Below, one piece after another: positions 46,856-60,600 of a DNA stretch of 64,000 nucleotides. Position numbers and translations under genes: made by a program. The notes beneath the pieces are model-generated. The model was not told the DNA's origin and searched no databases. It saw only the letters and a list, made by a program, of their open reading frames with translations. The first letter of the stretch is position 1. Every line of letters begins with the position of its first letter. The stretch is taken from the NCBI GenBank assembly GCA_001910725.1, contig MJGA01000028.1:62001-126000 (forward strand). The letters run 5' to 3'. Origin of the DNA: Phanerodontia chrysosporium. Lineage: Eukaryota; Basidiomycota; Agaricomycetes; Polyporales; Phanerochaetaceae.

Positions 46856-49800
46856 CGTCGAGCACAGTCAAGGACAAGTTCAGAGTCGATCAGCACGTAG
46901 TGGTCAAGCAGAGAATCAGCGACGAAAAATCTAAAATAAAGTTCGAAAGCACTGACCAGTGAAGCTTCAAAGTTTCGGTCTCTGAGGAGGGGCGGAGCGG
47001 CGGGGACCTAATTTTGTTGGTTTGTCCTTCAAATATTGAGGCGTGGGAACGGCTCACGTGTCTCTTTTCCCTTTCACTTTCGTCGTCGAGGTCGTCGTTC
47101 GTCGTCGTCCGCGAGTGCGTGCTCGTCGTCCTCGTCGTCGAGGTAAGAGGAAGCTTGTGAACGGCCCCACTCTCCGCATACAAACATGCTATCTTTCACC
47201 AGTCCTAGTCCGCTCATAACTCAAGGCGCCTTTCCCCAATTCAGCTTCCTCGTATCAGCACCTATCGGCACACAGCCCTCCGCGCCTCTCCTGCGCATCC
47301 TAGGAACGTTCAAGGGGCATGACAAGGCCACAATCCGACGCCCGAACATGCCACGTTTCTGCCAGCAGGTTCCCAGCTTGACTCGACCTGCCTCATGTGT
47401 TTTTCAGTGCGCTTTCTTGTGTCTTTCTCGTCGCTCTGCGCTACGATTTCGCTGCAGCAACCCGGAGTACACTCCCAAACCCTCGGTCTAGGCCCTCAAC
47501 AAGCCCCGCTTTGAGCCCCGTTGTGGCTTGATGCTGGCGGCGACAGAACACCCACCAGTCACACCTTGCTCCCCGATTGGTCGACACTGCTCAGTTCCCT
47601 CGCACTCCTGACCACTTCGGATCTGACTGCCTATCTCACTCGATAGAGTTCCGTCCCGCCTTCATTTCGCGACCTGATTCATCCAAGGGTCCGCCGCACC
47701 CTGTCCCTGAGCGTTCACTGCCACGACCAGCTGACTGTCCACGCCTGGCCAGCAATTCCTATCGCAGCACTTGCCCGCTCAATCGTTCGGTCCCGGTCAT
47801 CCTAGTTCTGGGGTCCCTTACGCAATATGGTCATGCTGAGAGCCCTGAAGCTGCGACCACAATTGTATGCTCGACCGTTGGCAGCACGCACCTTCAGCCT
47901 CGACCTTCGCTGGAGTCGCGCGGGTTTGTGTTCCCAGCGCGAGGAGGAGCTCGGGTTCTGGGGCAAGGTCACGGGCAAGGCACATGACAAGCGGCACAGA
48001 CACGTCTAGCGCGCCATGAGAACATTCGATGCGCACGTTCTGTCTCTCCAACTGCTACGCCTTTCTTTGATGGTTGCCTGCCGCTGCGTGCGCTCGCATC
48101 TCAATCCGAAACAGCCGTAGCGTCCAGTGGTGTACCGTCTCTGCCGAAGCGAATCGATGCCCTAGACCCGCAGCGCATTGAGAAGTCGCTTGTATTCGTG
48201 AGATGTGTTCGCGTGGGTAAGAAGACCTTGCTATAGGCTAGTCTCGGGGCGCTGGTCAACAGGGTGCGCCTATTGCTACTTTTCCTCAGCGTGTGAATCT
48301 GACTGCGCTCCTCGTGCCGTAGACCTCACGCGTTCGCAGTGCGTTCGTCGGGACTTTTGCCATTCGAGCCGTGTCGAAATTCAGCGGCTACCGACCTCGC
48401 CTTCATTAGTAGCACCGCAACGTTGCAATACAGCTGCTTTGCTAGGACGAGAAGTCTATGATTCACCGTCTGGCCAGCTTGACTGCTGCACACGGCCAGT
48501 GTACCTGTCGACTGTTCATTTGCGTCGTGCTCTCCAGTTCTCCTCCCTCAACAAGCCTCGTCGCTCAGGAGGAATATATCGGACGCATGTGCTGCTTCAG
48601 TTTCCCCCAACTCCTACAATCGGTCGTGTCCGATGAGCACATACATGATGTTGGTTCCTCGTACTTGCATGCGGTCGCTCTCCCTTTCATTGACCCTCGC
48701 AACCGACACTGATGTAGAGGAGCAAGGCGCAAGCACTTAAGGGTTGGCGTTCCCCGAGAGCGGCAGTGTACGAGGTGCGCCGGGTTTGTGTTGGCCCTGT
48801 AGCGCGACTGAGCCTTCCATTCATGTGTTACAGGCCCCGAGTGCCCTTCGTATCTATGGTTCGTGCCGTGTAACGGCAAGGGACATGGACTGGCGGGAAC
48901 AGGGTCTAGTGTCACCATCATCGTCCGCGAGCAGTGCGCCGCTCGACTTACCAAGATGCGCTGCACCCTGAACACAGCGGAGGCACCCGCGGGTTTCAAA
49001 GCAGGTATGTGTCTTCAGCAAACAATCCTCAGCACAACGCAGCCCTACATCTTGCACCTACTCAGTGGTCAGCAGCGACTTTGTCTCCCTCTCTATATGA
49101 ATGACAGTCTCCTCGCGGAAGAGCTGCTTATTGCAGACCAGCCGAACGTCGCACTCTGGCATGGCACAGCGCGGCGGACTACGTTCATGCCGGCACGACC
49201 CGTTCCGCAACGAAGTCCCTCACGGTTTCGTGACGACCTCCAGTGTGGCATACGTTCAGTCGTGACCGCCACGATATGGCCGCTAGTGACCATCCCATGT
49301 CCCGCTAGTCTTATGAACCTATTCGTCGCCGGTATTCTATACGCCTAATGCAATCACACAAGACTATTTTGTCGCAGAATCAAAGCCTTGCCGTAAGTCT
49401 TTTACCAGAGGAATACTGGTGTTGCACTCATCATCATTGTTTCTGACGGTCCCATGCTTCCGCTCATTCACAGACAAGGAATGTGCTCGTCTCTCTATGC
49501 CCAGTCTGGACGAGAATGTCCCCCTCGACGATCAGCGGCTGTGCAGGCCATCCGAGAGTCGCGACCAGGCCTCACTGGGTCCATTGTGGCTGATCACTGG
49601 CGTACATGCCCGTGTACCGTCGCGAGAAGACTTGCAGCCTCACGTTAGGGTGCACTTTGCAACGACCCCTGTCTCATCGGCCTGGAGACGTGAGCAAGTG
49701 CCAAGCATTACATGACTTCTGCGGTATGCCAGGGTTTAGCCTCGAGTAGTCATTCTGTCTGCTCATGATCGTCAGCCAGGACGTCACCTCATAGGAGGTT

Positions 49801-50670
49801 CAATATCATAGCTAATTACGCCTTGCTCCCGGTTCTGAGCAAGCAATCAAGTGCAGAAAACGTCAAAACAGCATCCATGCTTGCGATTCTTTTTCAGGCC
49901 TCTAGGGCGCGAGCAGCTTTCAGGCTTCTTCTGTATGTGCGTCAGTTCAAGAACGTCGGCGCCCGCCTGCATCTCGGAGGGGCGCGCGCGATGTCGGAGG
50001 TTCTCATTTCATTTCCCACTCTTTCGCCGACTCTGGCGTCCGGTCAGGGTCCGCCGGCGCACGATCCCGCCTCGTGGTGATTCGACCATCAGTGCGTCGA
50101 ATACGCTTCTGCTTGTATGCCGTCTAGCTCACGAGCTATGCTCTTCTTTTCAGAATCGACGCAGGCAGCGGTAGCGAGCAGGCGGGTTCGTGGGCAAAAT
50201 GATATACTATAATGTTGGCTGGCTGCCTCCGTCCAATATGCTCGCGTTGATCCATTCACAGCGCATGCGAACCGCGAGCCTCTGTGTCCGTCTGATCGAT
50301 GCCTGCCGGGTGCCTTCCCGCGGGGGCCTGGGACGGCCGGGCGAGAGTCATGGCCGTACATGAGGCGCGTCGAGCCGCCGGCACGGAGAGGTGTCGAGGA
50401 CAGCCGAGCGCCATCATGTAGGCGGTACGACGTCGTCTCCGGAACATTGTTTGTTATGCTCTTTACGCAGTGAATCACCCTTTACCAGCTCAATTTGCGG
50501 CTCGCCTCAGCGTTCCTGCGAAGCCGGGGGCTCACTACTCCTTCCAGGACATCTCAATTTGAGCTCTACGGACAGCGGGGAGTACTTAAGGCGGCCGAAC
50601 CCTTGGTTACCCGTCAGTCCATCGTGTGCTCTCTGCTCCATCGTCACCGAAGAGCGGATGCACTTTTGCC
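46856..50670. other. Long spacer without a supported gene
   Basis: About 3.8 kb. The left 300 bp is pyrimidine-rich on the minus strand and is likely the WOPR promoter and leader. Frames such as 47186-47491 and 48863-49348 plus (161 codons) have no motif, no family and poor codon bias. The right end is the promoter of copper radical oxidase B. WOPR genes often have long upstream regions, so much of this may be regulatory. Confidence 0.45.
50582..50590 (+). promoter_or_regulatory. GTACTTAAG core promoter element of oxidase B
   Basis: GGGGAGTACTTAAGGC lies 81 bp before the ATG at 50671, where a TATA box would be expected. Oxidase C has a near-identical GGGGGTACTTAAAGCC at the same distance. 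The role is inferred from position and conservation. Confidence 0.45.
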
Positions 50671-53600
50671 ATGGCACCCTACTCCGTTCTACTACTGGGT
50701 GCACTTGGCCTTCTCTCTATGGTAAGTCTCGTCTACTGCTTTGCGAGCAAGACCCTTACCATACTTCCATTCCTCTGTACAGCATAGTCATGCATCGTTG
50801 CTACCGCACGTCTTCCGCAGTGAACACGACCTTTCCAAACGTGCCCCTACTTTACCAGATGGGTGGAGCTCCCTTGGCTGCTACACGTGAGCTGAGCTGC
50901 GACCCGCTCGTGTGACGCTAATGCTAATCCACGCGATTGCAGCGACCCCCCAGGCGGTCGCACGCTGTCTTCAGCGTCTTTCACTGATACAAACGGAATG
51001 ACCATAGAGTCCTGCGTATCATTCTGCAACAGCAAATCGGCCATATTTGCGGGTACGGAGTATGGTCAAGAATGCTGTACGCCTCTTCCCTATAGTGGAT
51101 GGCCGTCTGCTTGACCTATTCATCATCTTTAGACTGTGGAGATTCTATTGGTAACGGAGGCGCGCCGACCGATGCGGGCGATTGCAATATGAAGTGCTCC
51201 GGCAATTCAGCAGAAACCTGCGGCTCCGGATGTATGTCCGGACGAAGTCTCTCGTTGCATGACTCTGATGAATTATTAAATGCGCACATAGATCGTCTCA
51301 GCATGTACACCAATGGCAAGAAACCGCCTCCGGCTCCCTCGATACCGGCCACTGTCGGACAGTGGACATCGCTGGGCTGTTACAAGTACGATTTCTCTGT
51401 TTCTGCCCCGTTTCAAGCTCTGATGACCAGCATATAGCGATTCGGTGAACGCTCGTGTTCTCGGCATTACCGCGAACCCAAGCGGCGGGGTGTCCCTGGA
51501 AAGTTGCACGTCCGCTTGCCAGTCCATGGGCTTCAAGCTTAGTGGCGCTGAATATGCGGACGAGTGTTATTGCGGCAACAGCTTCGCGAACGGCGGCGCG
51601 CCGACCCAGCTGTCAGACTGTAACATGCCCTGTGCCGCGAATGCAGGTGAACTCTGTGGAGGACCTAACAGACTGACTGTGCGTTCGACTCGTGTTCTCC
51701 TCAACAAACCGCTTGTAGCTGATCTGGCCGCGATAGGTCTACAATTTCACAGGCAGCGCTACCACTACATCGCCACCCGGCGGCGGCAGCTCCTCCAGTA
51801 GCTCGTCTGTGAGCTCTACAACGTCTTCGACCTCTTCGAGCACTGCTTCTTCGCCAACTGGTACCGGTGTTGTCACTTCGGGACTGCCCTCCGGATGGAA
51901 GTACGGCGCATGCTATGTGTGAGTTGCAATAAGAGGGAGAACGATAGCAGCACTAACCAAATTCGTAGGGATAACGCACACGGGCGTATCTTCCAGACTC
52001 AAATTCCGGACAGCAATACGCTGACGGTCGAGTCCTGCGTCAACACCTGTGCAGGACAGGGCTTTAGCATCGCTGGCATGGAGTACTCGGGTGCGTTAGC
52101 CATCGATAACATGACCGCCACTTCGCACGGTGCTGATATCCAGTAACTTAGTGCAATGCTTCTGTGGAAATGAACTCATCAACGGCGCCGTCACTGCCCC
52201 TGACACCGACTGCGGTATGCCCTGTGGTGGTAAAGCTTCGTGAGACCTTTTCAAATTCTTCCGCATGGGACGGTCATTCTGACCGCTGGCATGTACAGGG
52301 AGGCATGTGGTGGCCCGAACAGGCTCTCGGTCAGTTGTTCGGAGCGCTGTGGTGTGCGAATACACTTACAGATGGGCGATTCTAGGTGTACAGCTCGGGA
52401 CCAATCACGGCCCTCCCCGTTCCAAGCGCTCAGACCACTGGTCTTCCCGGAAATTGGAAGTATTCTGGATGCATTAAGTGAGTCAAGCTCGTCTGGGGTC
52501 GCAGAATGGACGCTAACCTGGTCCGGCTCAGGGAGCCTACCAACGGCCAACGTACATTCCCCTATCAGATAATCAACTCGAACAATAATTCCGCGGAGGC
52601 ATGTCTGAACCAGTGCGCCAAGTTTGGCTACCCCGCTGCTGGCCTTGAGTACGGCGATGAGTGCTGTAAGTTCACAAGCCAGACGTCGATACGGGACTGA
52701 TCTTGCCTTCGTTAGGGTGCGGCGATGTCAGCGACGTCACAAATAGCGGAGGTGGTACTGCTCCCGACTCTGACTGCGGCATGGCATGTTCTGGAGATCC
52801 CATCCACATTTGCGGCGATGGAAATCGACTTACTGTACGTTCTGTTGGATTTCTTGGCATGGCACTCAGCTAATTGGCGATGCTAGTACTACGAGTATCA
52901 AGGCGGCTTGTACAATTGGCATCAGCCCGCGAATACAGGTCGCTACGAGGTGCGTTCACCTATTGACGATTGAGCCGCAGCTGACGATCGCTCGCATCTC
53001 TTGGACTTCTAGTTCCTGGTAAGTCAATTATCGTTAAATCCGGATGTCGCATGCTAACGCTCCGCAGATCGGCGGTGTCGTTGTCCCACTTGTCGTCACA
53101 CTTGGTATCAATAACAAGATCGCTATGGTAGAAAAGTTTGGCACGAGCGAGTTCGACAACTCCACTGGCGCGTATGAACTCGACCTAAGCTTGGTGGACG
53201 ATTTCTCCAAAGCGTGGCGCACAATGCACGTCAAGTCAGACGTCTTCTGCTCGGCGAGCATTGTACTACCTGACAAAGGCGCGCGGCAGCTCAATGTCGG
53301 CGGCTGGAGTCTCGATAGTACGATGGGTGTCCGACTCTACACCCCTGATGGCAGCCCCGGTGTCAATGGCACGAACGATTGGGAAGAGAATTTCAACGAG
53401 CTTCATCTTCAGGTGGGTATATGCGCGCAATTCATCATCATTTGCACTGACAAGCTACCAGAGACAACGCTGGTACCCGACTGCGCTTGTCCTCGTTAAC
53501 GGCTCAATCCTCGTCATGGGCGGTGAGGTCGGCAGCAACGGCGCCCCTGAACCTAGTCTCGAGATTCTGCCCACGCCGCCAGGCGGCCTACCTGGAAATT

Positions 53601-54960
53601 CCTCGACTATCTGAACCGTACCGACCCGAACAACCTATACCCGTACCTCATCAACCTGCCTAGCGGGCGGATCTTCGTCGGTGCGTACCCTGAACGTGCG
53701 GACTCCAGCACTGAGCTCAGACCATGCCTCGGCCAGGCTACTACAACGAGGCACGAATTCTCGACCCGGACACCCTGGACACGGTGCAGGTTCTGCCCAA
53801 CATGCCCGGCTCCGTGACCAGCTTCCTTGCAGGACGCACGTACCCCATGGAAGGCAGTGCTGTCACCTTCCCGCAATACGCGCCGTACACCGATCCGATG
53901 ACTGTCCTCATTTGCGGAGGCTCGAACTTTGGCGTCGCGCTCGACAACTGCGTCAGCATACAACCTGAGGTGGAGAATCCACAGTGGACGATTGAGCGTA
54001 TGGTACGTGCTCTACGACCTTGGTTATGGGTCACTGTCTCATCGCAACTTGCATGCCGTAGCCGTCGAAGCGTGTTATGCCCTGCATGGTACGTCTGTCT
54101 CATGCCCAAGTACAGGCTTAGATCTAACGTCTCTCATCGTCTAGGCTGGTTTGTACTGTGATTACTGAGCGATACCGAGTGTATTGAACAATCTTTCAAC
54201 AGCCTTGCCTGACGGGACATTCCTCATCGTCAATGGTGCTCACCAGGGTGTCGCCGGGTTTGGACTCGGTGCCGATCCAAACTACCAGGCGGTACTCTAC
54301 GACCCAAGCCAGCCTGTGGGCTCCCGCTTTTCCATCCTGAACACTACGATTGTGGCGCGCATGTATCACTCCGAAGCTACGGTGCGCTCGCGGTGCTTTC
54401 TCCAGAGCGTCGTTGTGTTACTCAATCTCGCTCTAGCTGCTGTACGACGGCCGTGTCCTGGTCTCTGGCAGCGATCCACAGACGCCTGGTCTTCCTGAGG
54501 AGATGCGCATCGAAGTCTACTATCCACCTTACCTGACAGACGGCCGCCAGCAGCCAAGTTTCACGATTCAGGAGACTGACTGGGCTTATGGTGGGCACTA
54601 CCAAATCCAAGTCACTCTGCACGAAGGCAGTACCAGCACAATGCGCGTATCCCTGGTTGCAGGTGCGTATCTCATCGTTTCGCCCGGTCGATATGTCTAG
54701 TCATATCGCATTCAGCAACGTCAAGCACCCACGGGAACGCCATGGGTGGTCGAACAATCTTCCCAGCGTTCACCTGCAACGGCAACACCTGTACGATCAC
54801 CGCACCGCCCAACGCAAAAGTGTCCCCAGCAGGATGGCAGCAACTGTTCGTCCTCGACGGACCGACACCATCTCACTCGCATTGGGTCCGCATCGGAGGC
54901 GACCCGGGACGGCTCGGCGAGTGGCCAAACTTCCCCGATTTTACCCTCCCCGGTTCCTAA
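50671..54960 (+). CDS. WSC-domain copper radical oxidase B, one apparent frameshift
   Basis: Exon 1 (50671-50721) encodes the signal peptide [17 protein letters not shown], and exon 2 (from 50783) a short pro-region ending [19 protein letters not shown]. Four WSC domains follow, with a long Ser/Thr linker after the second. The glyoxal-oxidase-type domain then begins [15 protein letters not shown] at about 53013. Active-site residues match oxidase A: C in DVFCSAS, Y in RQRWYPT, Y-H in ARMYHSEAT and H in STHGNAMGG. It ends FTLPGS. Near 53583-53586 GGCGGCCTACC lacks one G relative to oxidase C, and the frame ends at a TGA just after. Beyond that the old frame continues cleanly (FLDYLNRTD onward) to 54960. 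It is predicted to be a secreted H2O2-producing enzyme, anchored to polysaccharide by its WSC domains. Confidence 0.9.
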
Positions 54961-57675
54961 GATCTGCAACCCATGAACCTTCCATGAACCTTGGACTCGT
55001 ATACAGCTCACGCTAGACAGCGCTAGCGGATATTGGATAATGGACACTGGACGCTTACGCTACTTACGAGGTTCATGCCACTTAGCCACGAACTCTGACG
55101 AACTATCCGGATGATGGACATGCTTCGGACACATTGTCGTTTGCTTTATAGACCGCTATTCGTGATATCCTGATATATGGGACTGTACGTTGTTCTGAAG
55201 AATCGTGATTGGAATCTGGATGATTTTCAATGAGAGGCTCAGTCTGCGGGACCATGGGAAAATATGCCCTAGTTTGTGCTCGGTGCCACGATGCCGGCGC
55301 TTCTAAGCTTTTCCTCAACCACCGATGTTATCCAAGACCGAATTTCCCTCTCGTCGGCTGTCTACATATCCCTTCGAAACAAAACATGAGAGACGCTACG
55401 AAATCTCGAACTGGTGATGTCAAAAACCCGCAGGAGTTACCACAACATGTTACCACGCGACAAGAATGTGTACAGCCTCTTCGCGCTGTCACAACGACTT
55501 AGTGGTTCGTTCGACGCGTCCTTCAAAGACTAGTTTATACTGCGTGTGATGTTGGGGAAGCATTTGAAAAAATTACTGTGAGTCTGAACTCAGCGGAAGC
55601 GCTTTCTGTCAGCTTTTATTCTTCTGTTTTCCAGTCGCTGTATGCGGTCGATTTGCCTTCACAAACAATCACGATGCAACATGCACACCACACGAGACGC
55701 ACGCCGTGGTCCTATTTTATAGCCTCATAAGCTCTCAGCGGTTTGCTATCGGTAGCGTTTGCCTTCCATGTTTGATTCAATCCCGTTCCAGCAGTCCAGG
55801 TCCCCGCATCTGTCCACTACGCCATATTACTCCCGAAGAAAGTACTGTCGCGGTGTACAGCGCCTTGCCGTTGCCTGGACAGGACTTCTCTATCAGCAGT
55901 CTTGTTAGGCTCAAGCTGGAATTGAAGCGGAACACAGGCTCCGCTACGCAGTCTATGGTGCGAACTTCTAGGGTCGCCTAGGTGAGTTCCCGTCTCTCCG
56001 TTTCTCTGTCTCTGAAGTATTGGATTGTACTCATTTCTCCGTGTGGCAGGGAAATGCTCTCGTAACGGTTCACGGTTCTCACTAGGAAGAATCTGCGCTG
56101 CTCGTAGTTATAATCTACGGCGTGTCAGACTGCCGTAAGGAGCACTGGACACTCCAGTTGGGACGAGAACATAACCCGTACCCTCACCGTGAGGTGAGTC
56201 TGGAATGATTCGTCTGTGAGGACTGTAGCGCACAAGGCTAAGACAGGGTATAGCTGCACAGTACCATGTTTACTATGAATCCTGCGCCTTATTATCTTCT
56301 ATCCAGAAACGTACAGGAAGGGAAGAGAACTGGGAGAACTTCCCAGACAGGGCTTAAAGAGTTCAATATAGCTTTGACTACCGTGTAGCACGCTAGACAT
56401 CGAGGATGCCTGGATATCCATGTCTGCAAGGTCTTGCGCGAGGGAAGACAGTCTTCGTAGCTCTGTTGGTGTCCTCCGCTTAGCATACGGTGGCGCGCAT
56501 TGGTACGTATCCAGCCAAGGTTACTTGCCTATTAACCAAGTACGGGTGTAGCATACCAGCGGCCCTCCGCTGAGCACCTGCGGCAGTGAGCGGTCCTAGG
56601 TGCCGCAACTTGCTTCTCGGCGTTCATCGAATATCGAATGACCGAAGCCGGTACGCATGAGGTACGAGTCCTTCCCGGCGGCCCTGAAAACGTGGGAGTG
56701 CGTCCGATCTCTGACAGGCGCTCCATTATTTCCATGGTACGTACAGCGAGATAGATACGCAATGTAATGCACGTTCACGTTTCTCTGCTGGCTACTAGGT
56801 CCCTGGGATGGTATCTTGCATGAATGCGGAATTACGCAATGCCGCCTAAAGCCCGGTCCCCAGCATGCTCTCTATTGGCAACATGGCGACAGACGCAAAC
56901 ACACCATTTAATGGTCCTAGGTACGCAGCAACATAGCCTCAACCTTGAGTTTATCTGGCTTTCGATCTTCCTACTGTTTGCTTCCGGGAAAAGAATTATG
57001 TTCGCGCGTACAGGTGCATTCACAACAACCCCAGGCATCCGCTGAGTAGGGTCTGCCGGCAGACACTTTCCGCCTCATGCTGATCCGAGCATCCGTGCGT
57101 CATCCAAATTAAGGTTTCCCTCTGCCCTGTCGCATCCAAGTCCAAACTCCATTCGCCTTGATCCATCGTACGCAGTCCCAAGACAGCTACTCATGAGCCT
57201 TCCGTGAAAAGATGTACAACAGCACGACCGTTGAGCAATAACATCCAGCATGCTCACGGCGGTTCGCGGTGGGCACTCATGGCGGAGGGGTCTGGCACTT
57301 CTTTTGATCGATACATGCAAGCAACTGGCTTCTCGCGAAGGCCCAGGAAGGCAGGCGAGGGATCGTAGACTTGCATGAGGCATTTTGTATCGGCGGCAGA
57401 GGGGACCGCGGGCAGCATAGCCCAGCATCACCGGAGAAAGCAGTGCGATGTAACTCTCGGAGGTACGCCTGTTATGCCTGTCCGCAGTGTGCTCCGATTC
57501 TCACAGGCTGTTGTCCAGCTGTAGCTCGAGCGGTCCTCCGAAACCGGATATTCGCCTTCTCTTTGCCTGCTTTAGGCGCAGGGGTTCGACTGTCGGGGGT
57601 ACTTAAAGCCGAGGTACGCTCACGTACCGGGCAGCCCACCGCACCTTCATCCCCGAGGGCTCGAGAAACGAGTCT
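54961..57675. other. Spacer between the tandem oxidase genes
   Basis: About 2.7 kb. It holds the 3' region of oxidase B and the promoter of oxidase C. Short frames (for example 55706-55981 and 57371-57679 plus) have no motif. I see no repeats shared with the other spacers. Confidence 0.45.
57599..57607 (+). promoter_or_regulatory. GTACTTAAA core promoter element of oxidase C
   Basis: GGGGGTACTTAAAGCC lies 77 bp before the ATG at 57676, matching the element upstream of oxidase B in sequence and distance. Confidence 0.45.
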
Positions 57676-60600
57676 ATGACACCCTCACTTTTAGCTCTGG
57701 GTGTGTTCTCCCTCCTATTCGCGGTCAGTCCAGCACGATGTTCTCTGGATTTTAAGCTTACATGGAACATGGTCTTCCGTAGTCTGCATCTGCATTCATT
57801 CTTCCCCGTGGCACCGTCAATTCTGGTTTGCCTTCTGGGTGGAAGTACAGTTCCTGCTACATGTCAGTCGTCACCGTTTTGCTCGTATGGCACTGCCTGA
57901 TCTCAGAACGTAGTGACAATGCACACGGCCGTATTTTCGCCACTCAGGTTCCTGACAACAATGGGCTTACCGTCGAATCTTGCATCAACGCTTGCGCGGA
58001 GCAAGGGTTCAGCATTTCAGGCATGGAGTTCGGTGGTGCGTCAGGTGTCGGCGGTGTCGCGTGTAGCGTTCTTCTGACGTTAGCGTTCTCAAAAGTGCAA
58101 TGCTTTTGCGGAAACCAACTGATCAGCGGCGCCACCACTGCTCCGGACGGCGACTGCAGCACGCCCTGTGGCGGTAGTGGATCGTACGTACTTTTTGGCT
58201 TCTCTCGTCGCGAGCGGTCTTCTGACTAATGTCCGCAGCGAGTCGTGTGGAGGGCCGAATAGGCTTTCGGTGAGCACTAGCCGATTCATCTCCATGCACT
58301 CCTATTTGATAAGATTGGCATAGGTCTATAGCAAAGGCGGCGTCGATGTTCTACCTGTGCCCACTACTCTGACCACTGGCCTCCCCGGGAACTGGAAATA
58401 CTCGGGATGTATCAAGTAAGCTTACCTTCAAGTTGAAACTGGCAGCGCCGGACGCTGACTTTCGGTGCTATAGAGAGCCCGCGAACGGCCAACGCACGTT
58501 TCCTTACCAAATAATCAATACCAATAACAACTCGGTCACGGCGTGCCTGAACCAGTGCGCCAAGTTCGGGTACCCTGCCGCCGGTCTCGAGTTTGGCGAC
58601 GAGTGCTGTGAGTATATGTCCATGACGCCCGTGCTATCGCCGCAGCTCATCATGTTCGTGCAGGGTGCGGGGATGTTAGCGATGCTACGAATAACAGTGG
58701 AGGCACTGCTCCCGATACAGCTTGTAATATTGCTTGCTCCGGAGATCCCGTCCACAACTGCGGAGCTGGCAATCTACTCTCGGTATGCTTCGATGGCTTT
58801 TGCATAGCCGACTTTCTTCGCTCAGAAATTCCTGCAGTACTACACATACGAAGGCGGTCTCAACACATGGCACCAGCCCGCCAACACTGGTCGCTACGAG
58901 GTACGTTCACACTGATTATACCAGATCTCTCGCTAACGTCCAACCGCAGTTTCTGGTAAGTATTCTGAAGAATCTTTAAAAAACGGGGTTGCTGAGGAGG
59001 TGCAGATTGGCGGTGTCGTGGTCCCGCTCGTCGTCACGCTCGGGATCAACAACAAAATCGCCATGGTAGAGAAGTTCGGCACAAGCGAGTACGCCAACTC
59101 GACGGGCGCGTACGAGCTCGATCTCAGCATGGTGGATGATTTCGATAAAGCGTGGCGCACAATGCACGTGAAGTCGGACGTCTTCTGTTCGGCAAGTATC
59201 GTCCTTCCGGACAAGAGCGCACGCCAGCTCAACATCGGCGGCTGGAGCTTTGAGAGTACACAAGGCGTACGCTTATATACACCGGACGGCAGCCCAGGCG
59301 TCCCCGGCACGAACGACTGGGAAGAGAATTTCAACGAGCTTCATCTTCAGGTGGGTATATGTGCGCCATTCATCATCATTTGCATTGACAAGCCACCAGA
59401 GACAACGCTGGTACCCGACTGCGCTTGTCCTCGTCAATGGCTCTATCCTCGTCATGGGCGGTGAAGTCGGCAGCAATGGCGCTCCAGAGCCTAGTCTCGA
59501 GATTCTGCCAACGCCAGCAGGCGGGCCTACTTGGAAGTTTCTTGACTACCTGAACCGCACTGACCCCAACAATCTGTACCCGTACCTGATTAATCTGCCG
59601 AGTGGGCGTATCTTTGTCGGTGAGTCATACGACTCCATCCTATGGACTTCAAGCTGACCTTGCATCGATTAGGATACTACAACGAGGCCCGCATCCTTGA
59701 CCCGAACACCTTGGACACAGTCCAAGTTCTTCCCAACATCCCAGGCTCCGTCACTAGCTTTCTCGCAGGACGTACCTATCCCATGGAGGGCAGCGCGGTC
59801 ACCTTCCCGCAGCACGCACCATACACCGACCCAATGACCGTTCTGATATGCGGAGGATCGAACTTCGGCGTTGCTCTGGACAATTGTGTCACTATTCAGC
59901 CCGAGGTGCCAAACGCTCAGTGGACCATCGAACGGATGGTGAGTCTGCAGTCTGTATCTCCCATCTGCCCATCACTGAGCACAATCACCCCTCAGCCTTC
60001 AAGGCGTGTCATGCCGTGCATGGTACGTGTCTTCATGCGAATGGCGTCAGAGTAAAACTGACCTTGAATTGCATGACCCGACAGGCTGGTACGTCGAGTT
60101 AACAGGTCATGTCAGCTGGCTGCACTAACGAGCTATGAATATAGCTCTTCCCGACGGTACCTTCCTCATCGTCAACGGCGCTCAGCAGGGGGTCGCTGGG
60201 TTCGGACTTGGCGCGGATCCTAATCTCCAGGCTTTGCTCTACGATCCATCCCAGCCTCTCGGGTCACGCATCTCCATCCTGAATACTACTATTGTCGCGC
60301 GTATGTACCACTCCGAGGCCACGGTAAGTCGATGCAAAAACGTCACCATCTATACGTGCCAACAGCCACTGCAGCTCCTCTACGATGGCCGCGTCCTGAT
60401 CTCCGGCAGCGACCCGCAGACGCCGGGTTTGCCTGAAGAAATGCGTATCGAGGTATACTACCCACCATACCTGACCGATGGCCGTCAGCAGCCGAGCTTC
60501 ACGATCGACGAGACGGACTGGAGTTACGGTAGCCAGCACCAGATCAAGGTCACACTCCACGAAGGGGGCACCAGCACGATGTGAGTATCCCTTATCGCAG

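Noticed and set aside
48863..49348. A 161-codon plus-strand frame in the long spacer
   Set aside because: No signal, motif, splice partner or coding-like third-position bias.
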